From the NCBI RefSeq assembly GCF_003515775.1, contig NZ_QWEI01000008.1, forward strand, positions 1-60,542: a DNA stretch of 60,542 bases. The letters are read 5' to 3'. Below are positions 46,095 to 53,202 of the stretch, in pieces (within the stretch, counting starts at the first letter, position 1; each line of letters opens with the position of its first letter). The translations under genes were made by a program, and so were the position numbers. Below the pieces are notes generated by a model, which worked only from the letters and a program-made list of their open reading frames with translations, did no database searches and was not told the DNA's origin. The stretch is from Ureibacillus yapensis (GTDB taxonomy: Bacteria; Bacillota; Bacilli; Bacillales_A; Planococcaceae).

Positions 46095-46272
46095 ATGCGT
46101 AAGATAGCCCTCCATATAGAAACCTATATGACAATTCTGCATTTCTTCAATGCAGAACCAGCTTTTGAGACTATGAGGATCTCCAAAGCTTCGGCAAATT
46201 CCCCTTTCCACAATCATCCCCGGATCTCATCATCCTCAAACTGTGTACTGATGGTTTTTGCGCCTCTATCCT
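46095..46272 (-). promoter_or_regulatory. Lysine riboswitch (L box) of dapA
   Basis: The minus strand carries the L-box blocks in order: GATAGAGGCGC, ATCAGTA, GGAAAGGGGAATTTGCCGAAG, CTCAAAAGCTGGTTCTGC with its hairpin, CATATAGGTTTCTATATGG and GGGCTATCTTA. The closing helix (GATAG/CTATC) is intact. With the downstream terminator, lysine should switch dapA off. Confidence 0.93.
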
Positions 46273-46473
46273 TACTTCAAAAGTTATTGAAATAAGTGAA
46301 TTTTTCGTTAAATAAAATAATACCGTTTTCCAGATGGGATTGCAATACCTTTGCCTCAAGTTTTACAAATGAGTAATAAAGTGCGAGGTAAATTGAGACA
46401 TTGAAGGAATCATTAGCAATGTATGAATGATGCCTTTTGGTCCATTCTAATTGAAAACAAGGAGGTGTAAAAA

Positions 46474-46680
46474 ATGGCTTCTAATAGAAATTCAAATAAA
46501 CTTTTATTCCCGGGTGCCGAAGCAGCGATGAATCAAATGAAATATGAAATCGCTCAAGAATTTGGCGTCAATCTTGGACCGGATGCAGTATCACGTGCCA
46601 ATGGTTCAGTTGGCGGCGAAATTACAAAACGCCTTGTTCAAATGGCTGAGGCCCAACTTAGAGGGCGTTCCGAACAGTAA
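46474..46680 (+). CDS. Alpha/beta-type small acid-soluble spore protein
   Basis: The 68-aa SASP has the two family signatures: [10 protein letters not shown], near residue 23, and [17 protein letters not shown], near residue 43, including the germination protease site region. It coats spore DNA and protects it from UV. AAGGAGGTG is an excellent ribosome site, and a long terminator follows, consistent with a monocistronic forespore gene. Confidence 0.97.
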   Translation: MASNRNSNKLLFPGAEAAMNQMKYEIAQEFGVNLGPDAVSRANGSVGGEITKRLVQMAEAQLRGRSEQ

Positions 46681-46693
46681 ATTAAACGTGGCT

Positions 46694-46733
46694 AAAGGCT
46701 GAGACAAAATATTTTGTGTCAGCCTTTACTTTT
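46694..46733 (+). terminator. Terminator of the SASP gene
   Basis: AAAGGCTGAGACAAAAT pairs almost perfectly with ATTTTGTGTCAGCCTTT. Confidence 0.88.
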
Positions 46734-46764
46734 TATACATAAAAGCTTGAAGGGATTTTATTAA

Positions 46765-46923
46765 ATTTTTGCGGATTATAACTGGAAATTTGCCGAATTG
46801 CCCGAGGATGTAAAGGTGGTCTTTGAAACATCCAAAAAAGCGGCGGACTACATTCCTGAAGAAAGCAGCATCAGATATATCGGTGATGGTACAGATGGCT
46901 TTGGAAAATATTCGCTGAAATAA
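46765..46923 (+). pseudogene. C-terminal gene remnant, unknown family
   Basis: An open frame of 52 codons between stops reads like real protein (NWKFAELPEDVKVVFETS, then KKAADYIPEESSIRYIGDG), with no start codon or ribosome site. A proper terminator follows 17 bp after its stop. It is probably the tail of a gene whose 5' part was deleted. I do not recognise the family. Confidence 0.5.
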
Positions 46924-46940
46924 GAACCATTATTACTCTG

Positions 46941-46971
46941 CATAAGTCTTCACTTATGTGGGGTTTTTTTA
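46941..46971 (+). terminator. Terminator behind the remnant
   Basis: CATAAGT pairs with ACTTATG and is followed by GGGG and seven T residues. Confidence 0.7.
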
Positions 46972-46981
46972 ATTAGATAAT

Positions 46982-47008
46982 GAAAAAAAGGGCTGCCGAA
47001 ACAGCCCC
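46982..47008 (-). terminator. Terminator of the small membrane protein gene
   Basis: On the minus strand GGGGCTG-TTTC-GGCAGCCC is followed by seven U residues, starting right at the stop codon. Confidence 0.8.
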
Positions 47009-47298
47009 TACTTATTTGATCTAAAAGAAATAGCCGAAGTACAAAATATACAAAATGATTTTACGCCGGAAAAAAGAAATCTCGAAATGGAAGCAACACT
47101 TCTAAGTACATAGAGCCGAACTGGTTTATAGACCATTGCAATAACGATTAAAAGAAGAAAATAAAAAGAAGCTGATGTCACATTAGGCTGAATATGGATG
47201 GAGTCCAACAAAGCAACCGCCATCGAAAAACTAAATATTCCCAGAAGGAGAAACTGAGTCATTTTTCTTTCCTTTAGTTTTCTTTGTTCTCTTTGCAT
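47008..47298 (-). CDS. Small membrane protein, unknown
   Basis: The 96-aa protein has a basic N-terminus and two hydrophobic segments (FLLLGIFSFSMAVALL and SFYFLLLIVIAMVY), then a basic C-terminus with several Cys and Ser. The ATG at 47298 has AGGGATGACG upstream; an internal Met at residue 13 is an alternative start. No family recognised. Confidence 0.55.
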   Translation of the reverse strand: MQREQRKLKERKMTQFLLLGIFSFSMAVALLDSIHIQPNVTSASFYFLLLIVIAMVYKPVRLYVLRSVASISRFLFSGVKSFCIFCTSAISFRSNK

Positions 47299-47424
47299 TT
47301 TCTCGTCATCCCTTTAAAGAATTTTTATCAATTATCATTTTTCCCTTGAAGACTGAATTTTATACAATGAGAATATTTATTAAATCGGCATCAAAAAACC
47401 ATACTATATATTGAGGTGAAGAAA

Positions 47425-48609
47425 GTGTATAAATTATTAAGCCATAATGATTTAGATGGAGTAGGTTGCGGTATTTTAGCAAAATTAGCTTTTGGATCAG
47501 AGATTAAGGTGCGGTACAATTCAATCTCTTCATTAAATCGGGAAATTGGATTTTATTTGGAAAAGGATGATCCTTCTACATTTTTATTCATCACGGACTT
47601 ATCCCCGAATGAAGAAAATGAAAAAAACTTAAATGAGCATTATCAGGACCATCCCAACATCCAGTTAATTGACCATCATAAAACAGCGCTGCATCTTAAT
47701 GATTATGAATGGGGATTTGTAAAAGTTGAAGGAGTGGAAGGCAAACTGGAATCGGCCACTTCATTATTTTATGAATACTTGGTGGAAAATGACTTTCTGG
47801 AAACAAAGGATGCAATTTCGGAATTTGTTGAATTGGTAAGGCAATACGATACGTGGGAATGGGAAAAGAACAATAATCACAAGGCACATTCCCTTAATTC
47901 GCTCTTCTTCCTGGTGTCGATTGATGAATTCGAAGAGATGATGCTGGAGCGTCTTTCACAAAGCAGCCATTTTGACTTTGATGAATTCGAGAAAAGATTG
48001 CTTCATATGGAGGACGATAAAATTGAACGGTATATACGCCGCAAGAAACGGGAAATTGTACAAGCCAAAATCGGTGAGTATTATGCCGGGGTAGTGTATG
48101 CAGAATCCTATCATTCGGAACTTGGCAATGAATTGGGAAAGGAATTTTCCCATCTCGATTATATTGCCATCTTAAATATGGGTGGAAAACGGATATCCTA
48201 CCGGACGATTCATGATGATGTGGATGTTTCGGAAATTGCAGGAACTTATGGCGGTGGGGGACATCAAAAAGCCTCAGGCAGCTCCCTGAGCGAGGAAGCA
48301 TACAATCACTATGTGCTGGATACCTTCCATCTTGAACCATTGCGGGAAGATGCCAAAAGAAATCGCTACAATTTGAAGGAATCGGATTTTGGCACGATCT
48401 ATAAAAATAAAAGTGATGATCTATTCCTCGTTTATCCCGAAGAGGAAAAGTGGGTCATTGAAAAAAACAAGAACCGATTAGATGAGCAATTTGCAAGTTT
48501 TGAGGAAAGCGAAAAGTTTCTTAAACGCCAATACGAGGCGTGGCTGGTAAAAGATGATATGTTTGTCGAGTACTTGATCAAGGAAATAAATCGATTGTCT
48601 TCAAACTAA
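47425..48609 (+). CDS. nrnB: Oligoribonuclease NrnB (DHH-DHHA1 phosphoesterase)
   Basis: The 394-aa protein closely resembles B. subtilis NrnB (YngD), which degrades short RNA oligonucleotides (nanoRNA). The DHH domain shows SHNDLDGVGCG and LIDHHKTALHL, and the DHHA1 domain shows VSEIAGTYGGGGHQKASG. GTG 47425 is chosen because GAGGTGA is 5-6 nt upstream and gives the family N-terminus MYKLLSHNDLDG; the longer GTG at 47416 is inside that site. Confidence 0.9.
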   Translation: MYKLLSHNDLDGVGCGILAKLAFGSEIKVRYNSISSLNREIGFYLEKDDPSTFLFITDLSPNEENEKNLNEHYQDHPNIQLIDHHKTALHLNDYEWGFVKVEGVEGKLESATSLFYEYLVENDFLETKDAISEFVELVRQYDTWEWEKNNNHKAHSLNSLFFLVSIDEFEEMMLERLSQSSHFDFDEFEKRLLHMEDDKIERYIRRKKREIVQAKIGEYYAGVVYAESYHSELGNELGKEFSHLDYIAILNMGGKRISYRTIHDDVDVSEIAGTYGGGGHQKASGSSLSEEAYNHYVLDTFHLEPLREDAKRNRYNLKESDFGTIYKNKSDDLFLVYPEEEKWVIEKNKNRLDEQFASFEESEKFLKRQYEAWLVKDDMFVEYLIKEINRLSSN

Positions 48610-48717
48610 TTGTGCATCTCTCATTATACGCCATGCTAAGCATAAAACTGCCTTTCATTTCCTAATTCTTGTATGATTAAAACGTTAATGTGAAGTTTAG
48701 GAAGCGGAGTGAAGCAT

Positions 48718-49779
48718 ATGGAAATCGGTCTTACAACCTTTGTAGAAACGACACCGGATGTCAAAACCGGAAAAGTCATTAGTCATGCAGAAAGAATTCG
48801 TGAAGTTGTGGAAGAAATTGTTTTGGCGGATGAGGTCGGATTGGATGTTTATGGAGTGGGGGAACACCACCGCAAGGATTATGCTTGTTCTGCGCCCGCT
48901 GTATTGCTTGCGGCAGCGGCAGCGCGAACAAAACAAATCCGTTTAACAAGCGCGGTTACTGTACTGTCATCCGATGACCCTGTACGAGTATTTCAGGAGT
49001 TTGCAACAGTCGATGCCATTTCGAATGGCCGTGCAGAGATTATGGCAGGCCGAGGTTCTTTCATCGAATCTTTCCCGTTATTTGGCTATGATTTAAAAGA
49101 TTATGATGAATTATATGAAGAAAAACTGGACTTATTATTGCAGCTAACCAAAAACGAGATCATTAATTGGAAAGGAAAGCACCGGGCAGATATTCCGAAC
49201 CGTGGAATCTACCCTCGTCCGGTTCAAGATCCGATGCCTGTTTGGATTGCAAGCGGCGGGACTCCGCAATCCGTGGCACGTGCCGGGTTCCTTGGATTGC
49301 CGTTAGTACTGGCCATCATCGGTGGAAGTCCATTGAAATTTTCGGCCCTTGTTAAACTCTATTATCGAGCTGCTGAAGAAGCAGGACATGATTTATCGAA
49401 GTTAACGGTAGCGTCACACTCACACGGTTTTGTTGCTGAAACAACAGAAGAGGCGATCGAGAAATTCTTCCCTTCCACACAATATGCAATGAATGTACTG
49501 GGCAGGGAGCGTGGATGGGGTTCCTATACGCGTGAATCGTTTGATTATGCTAGAAGTTTGGAAGGAGCCCTTTATACGGGGGATGTTCAAACAGTTGCAG
49601 AGAAGATTATTTTGCTGCGCAAAAAAGTGGGCATTACTCGTTTTATGCTGCATTGCCCGGTTGGATCCATGCCGCATGAAGATGTAATGAAATCCATCGA
49701 ACTTTTGGGTAAAGAAGTGGCGCCGATTGTGCGCGAAGAAATCAATCGTTGGGAAGCTGCAGGCGAACCGCAGGAATAA
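48718..49779 (+). CDS. LLM-class flavin-dependent oxidoreductase
   Basis: The product has 353 residues and belongs to the bacterial-luciferase-like FMN/F420 family (TIM barrel). VYGVGEHHRKDYACSAP and SAVTVLSSDDPVRVFQEF are typical of a widespread luciferase-like monooxygenase group. The substrate is unknown. ATG 48718 follows GCGGAGTG; a GTG at 48709 overlaps that site. A terminator follows. Confidence 0.87.
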   Translation: MEIGLTTFVETTPDVKTGKVISHAERIREVVEEIVLADEVGLDVYGVGEHHRKDYACSAPAVLLAAAAARTKQIRLTSAVTVLSSDDPVRVFQEFATVDAISNGRAEIMAGRGSFIESFPLFGYDLKDYDELYEEKLDLLLQLTKNEIINWKGKHRADIPNRGIYPRPVQDPMPVWIASGGTPQSVARAGFLGLPLVLAIIGGSPLKFSALVKLYYRAAEEAGHDLSKLTVASHSHGFVAETTEEAIEKFFPSTQYAMNVLGRERGWGSYTRESFDYARSLEGALYTGDVQTVAEKIILLRKKVGITRFMLHCPVGSMPHEDVMKSIELLGKEVAPIVREEINRWEAAGEPQE

Positions 49780-49782
49780 GAG

Positions 49783-49826
49783 AAAAAGCCGCTACAAGGG
49801 GTTGCAATCCTTATAGCGGCTTTTTC
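49783..49826 (+). terminator. Terminator after the LLM oxidoreductase
   Basis: AAAAAGCCGCTA (49783-49794) pairs with TAGCGGCTTTTT (49814-49825). Confidence 0.88.
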
Positions 49827-49830
49827 TGTA

Positions 49831-49879
49831 TGTCCAGCTCCAGCGCCTAGCCCCTGTAGGTCGTTGCGCTTCCGCTTTT
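49831..49879. repeat. Solo short copy of the TGTCYAGCT repeat family
   Basis: TGTCCAGCTCCAGCGCCTAG begins as the repeats at 59775, 60030 and 60402 do, and it ends with the same CCGCTTTT terminus. Only about 49 bp are present. It abuts the stop codon of the BCCT gene. Confidence 0.75.
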
Positions 49880-51406
49880 TTATTTCGTGTCCTTGATTCT
49901 TGGTTTTCTTCTCTGGACTTCAAGTTCTTTGTCCAAGCCTTTCAACAGGGAGTAACATATAAATAACATGATGATGGCAAAAGGAAATGCCGCTGCAATG
50001 GAAGCGGTTTGCAGCACTTCCAATCCCCCGGATAGAAGAAGTACAGCCGCTACCGCTGATTGGATAATTCCCCATGTCATTTTTATTTTATTTGAAGGGT
50101 TCAAAGTTCCGCCTTCACTGAGCATGCCCAACACAAAGGTTGCAGTATCCGCTACGGTGATGTAGTAAATGGCGACAAGAGCAAATCCCAGAATGCTTAA
50201 AATACTGCCGAATGGCAATTGTTCAAAGAAGGTGAAAATCGCCAAGGAAACATTATCTGTTATAAATTTAGCAAGCTCATGATTGTCTGCATGGACAACC
50301 ATTTCAAGAGCGGAACCCCCAAAAATGGACATCCACAGACAGGTACCCAGAGTTGGAACAATCAGAACGCCAATTACGAATTCTTTTACGGTCCGCCCCC
50401 TTGAAATGCGGGCAATAAACATTCCGACAAATGGGGCCCAAGCGATCCACCATGCCCAGTAAAATAATGTCCAGGCAGCAATCCATTCCCCTTCGCCAAA
50501 GGGTCTTAATCGCAAGCTCATTTGTATAAAATTATTTAAATATAAACCGGTTGTATTAAAAAATAATTTAATTATGGTAATGGTAGGTCCAATGATCAAA
50601 ACCAATAGTAAAATGGCAAAGGAGATAATCATGGCGCTGTTCGATAAATATTGAATTCCTTTTTCAAGACCCGAATTGACAGATACAAGATAGATAACTG
50701 TTGCCACAGCAATGACGATGAGTTGTACAGTTAAGGTATCGGGCGAATCAAAAATGGCGCTCATGCCGGCAGTGACTTGCAGGGCGCCTAGCCCCAGAGA
50801 AGTTGCTATGCCAAATACTGTCGCAAAGACCGAGAGAATATCAATCGCCTTGCCAATGGGACCGTAGATTCGATCGCCCAAAAGCGGATAAAATACGGAA
50901 CTGATGGCAGCGGGGAACTTTCGGTTGTACTGGAAATAGGCAAGTGCCAGCCCAATCACGGTATAAATTGCCCAAGGGTGAAGACCCCAATGAAAAAAGG
51001 TATATTGCATGGCGGTATTTGCCGCTTCGATGGTATAAGCTTCTCCATATGGAGGGGTTGTAAAATGTGTCACTGGTTCAGCAACGCCCCAGTAGACAAT
51101 ACCGATACCCATTCCCGCCCCAAACAGCATGGCTAGCCAAGAACCGGTATTAAAGTCGGGACGATCTGTTGCTTTGCCCAATCGGATATGCCCGTATTTT
51201 GAAAATAACAAATAAAAGGAGAATATTACCAGAAAAAGGGTGACACCAATATATACCCAGCCCAGATAATCTATGGAGGCATTATAAATAATATTTGTCA
51301 CGTTCGTTAAATTCTCTGTAAAGAAGGCTCCCCAAGCGATAAATATTAAAGTTAATAATAAGGAAATAATAAAAACGCTATTCTCTTTCAATTTTTTGAC
51401 ATTCAA
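49880..51406 (-). CDS. BCCT-family glycine betaine/choline/carnitine transporter
   Basis: The 508-aa transporter has 12 hydrophobic helices. MLFGAGMGIGIVYWGVAEP and the aromatic box segment WTLFYWAWWIAWAPFVG are the BCCT signatures. It imports a trimethylammonium osmolyte with Na+, as OpuD does. TTG 51406 follows GGAGGG by 6 nt; a longer frame begins at 51430. A gene for a 219-aa protein of unknown function is 4-28 bp upstream and probably in the same transcript. Confidence 0.9.
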   Translation of the reverse strand: MNVKKLKENSVFIISLLLTLIFIAWGAFFTENLTNVTNIIYNASIDYLGWVYIGVTLFLVIFSFYLLFSKYGHIRLGKATDRPDFNTGSWLAMLFGAGMGIGIVYWGVAEPVTHFTTPPYGEAYTIEAANTAMQYTFFHWGLHPWAIYTVIGLALAYFQYNRKFPAAISSVFYPLLGDRIYGPIGKAIDILSVFATVFGIATSLGLGALQVTAGMSAIFDSPDTLTVQLIVIAVATVIYLVSVNSGLEKGIQYLSNSAMIISFAILLLVLIIGPTITIIKLFFNTTGLYLNNFIQMSLRLRPFGEGEWIAAWTLFYWAWWIAWAPFVGMFIARISRGRTVKEFVIGVLIVPTLGTCLWMSIFGGSALEMVVHADNHELAKFITDNVSLAIFTFFEQLPFGSILSILGFALVAIYYITVADTATFVLGMLSEGGTLNPSNKIKMTWGIIQSAVAAVLLLSGGLEVLQTASIAAAFPFAIIMLFICYSLLKGLDKELEVQRRKPRIKDTK

Positions 51407-51434
51407 TGAAGACCCTCCGATTTTGCGCATAATT

Positions 51435-52094
51435 TTATTGATCCGCTAGGTTGTATTGAAAAAGCCATTTTTCTGCATCCATTAATTCATTTTGATGTAC
51501 TTGGAGACCGTTTCCAAGGTAGACAGTTGTCCCATGAACGGCAACGACCATTGTTTCCAAAGGAGAATTTTGATCGTTTTTCTGATAGACGTCCCCAATT
51601 GCGGGAAGAAGATCGCTGAATAATGCATCTGTTTCAGAATCGGCATCCTGTTCAGCCCAATGCTCCATATTTTTATATTGAATGGGATTACTATAATCAT
51701 GGCTGCCTGGGACCATTAACAAATACTCATTATGAAGAATCCCGTTCGCTTCATTGGTAATGACCCCTTTGCTCTCAACCTTTTCAACCACTTCTATAGA
51801 ATTCAATGAATAATGATCCAAGATATCAGGGTTTGGATTTGTGATTAGGATATAGTCTCCAACCTCTGCTTTTCTGTCCTTGGATAACGTAAAAATTTTC
51901 TTATTAAAAATAAAACTATCTGTTTCTTTAGGCTGGTATCGCTCGATTTCCGGTGCGCTTGCCAATACTTGAGTCAGATCACGAAGCCGAATCAAATGAA
52001 CCGATTTCTTGAACATCGGCTTGACCGCATATACTTTATGTAATTCATTTTGATAATAAACAAACTGTCCCTTTCTAACTTGAAATAGTTTCAC
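51435..52094 (-). CDS. Conserved-looking 219-aa protein, unknown
   Basis: A soluble protein without signal peptide or helix-rich membrane parts, it starts KLFQVRKGQFVYYQNELHKV and contains an SH3-like beta-rich N-terminus by appearance. The GTG start follows GAGGAGTG at 7 nt. It directly precedes the BCCT transporter in the same direction, so a role tied to osmolyte uptake is possible but unproven. I do not recognise the family. Confidence 0.7.
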   Translation of the reverse strand: MKLFQVRKGQFVYYQNELHKVYAVKPMFKKSVHLIRLRDLTQVLASAPEIERYQPKETDSFIFNKKIFTLSKDRKAEVGDYILITNPNPDILDHYSLNSIEVVEKVESKGVITNEANGILHNEYLLMVPGSHDYSNPIQYKNMEHWAEQDADSETDALFSDLLPAIGDVYQKNDQNSPLETMVVAVHGTTVYLGNGLQVHQNELMDAEKWLFQYNLADQ

Positions 52095-52295
52095 GGGGCA
52101 ACACTCCTCATCTTTTTGAACAAACGAATTTTATTTAGCATGTTCAGATTTGATGGAAATATAATCATTCTTTTCAATTAACTTTTTTATGCTTGGCGCT
52201 GAAGTCATGAGAAAAGGCTACGCCTCGAGACTTAGAAAAAATTACAGTCAAGGTACGTTTCTTTCCATATATTCAGCAGTTATCATGAAGGTAAT

Positions 52296-53081
52296 ATGAT
52301 GAAAAGGAGCAAGGTTGAATTGGAAAACAAAAAGGTATTTATTTGGGTGACCCTTATTGCAATCGTTGCTGTGCTGATATTTAATTTTTATAAAAATGGG
52401 AAAAAAGAAGACCTAACAATCGCTCAAGACTTTTCTAATGTAGAAGTCGAAAGCGATACGGCCAATATCCTGATCATGCCTGCGGATGGAGAAGAAGCGG
52501 AGATCGAGTTGGACAATAAACGATATACAGCCGATGTAAAAATGCAGGGAGATACGTTGAAAATTGATGTGGAAAGCAAGTGGTTTAAATGGTTTACTTC
52601 GAATTTCTTCTCCAAAAATGCAACTGTTAGTATACGATTGCCAAATAAAGAATACAGTACGATAAAAGCGGAAACGGACAATGGAACAATGAAAGCAACC
52701 GGAATCAAAGTTGGAAATTTTATTGGTGAAACAGACAATGGGGAAGTAATCATTGAAGACATGGCAAGCCGAGAAATTTTCGCTAAATCTGATAACGGAA
52801 ATCTAGTGATTGACGAGAGTTCCGGTACAATTAAAGGTGAAACATCCAATGGCAATCTAGTGATTACAACGGAAAATCTTGACCGGCCGATGGAGTTGGA
52901 TACTGACAATGGGGAAATTTATATAAAAACAACTGATAAACCGAAGAATGCCAAGATTAATGTGGACACCGATAACGGATTTGTGAACGTTTTTGGCCAG
53001 TTCAACAGTGAGACAGTATTTGGAAAAGGCGAAAATGTCATAAAGCTAACTTCCAACAACGGCAGCATCATTGTAGAATAA
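52296..53081 (+). CDS. DUF4097-family membrane-anchored beta-repeat protein
   Basis: The 261-aa protein has one N-terminal transmembrane helix (VFIWVTLIAIVAVLIF, about 14-29) and an extracytoplasmic region of repeated beta-strands with recurring TDNG/SDNG/TSNG turns. This is the DUF4097 (toast-rack/adhesin-like) pattern seen in LiaG- and YvlB-type envelope-stress proteins. Its neighbours do not encode a two-component system. Either ATG of the ATGATG pair may be used, after GAAGGT. Confidence 0.85.
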   Translation: MMKRSKVELENKKVFIWVTLIAIVAVLIFNFYKNGKKEDLTIAQDFSNVEVESDTANILIMPADGEEAEIELDNKRYTADVKMQGDTLKIDVESKWFKWFTSNFFSKNATVSIRLPNKEYSTIKAETDNGTMKATGIKVGNFIGETDNGEVIIEDMASREIFAKSDNGNLVIDESSGTIKGETSNGNLVITTENLDRPMELDTDNGEIYIKTTDKPKNAKINVDTDNGFVNVFGQFNSETVFGKGENVIKLTSNNGSIIVE

Positions 53082-53093
53082 GAGTATAATCAG

Positions 53094-53126
53094 GGCTCAA
53101 AAACGTAAACTTTGAGCCTCTTTTTG
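53094..53126 (+). terminator. Terminator of the DUF4097 gene
   Basis: GGCTCAAA pairs with TTTGAGCC and is followed by TCTTTTT. Confidence 0.85.
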
Positions 53127-53202
53127 TCTTTTTGATTTCGCAAAAGAATACAAGGACAATGGTGGTGCGGCTTTAATCGTTTTCCCCTGTTAATGAAAAG
53201 AG

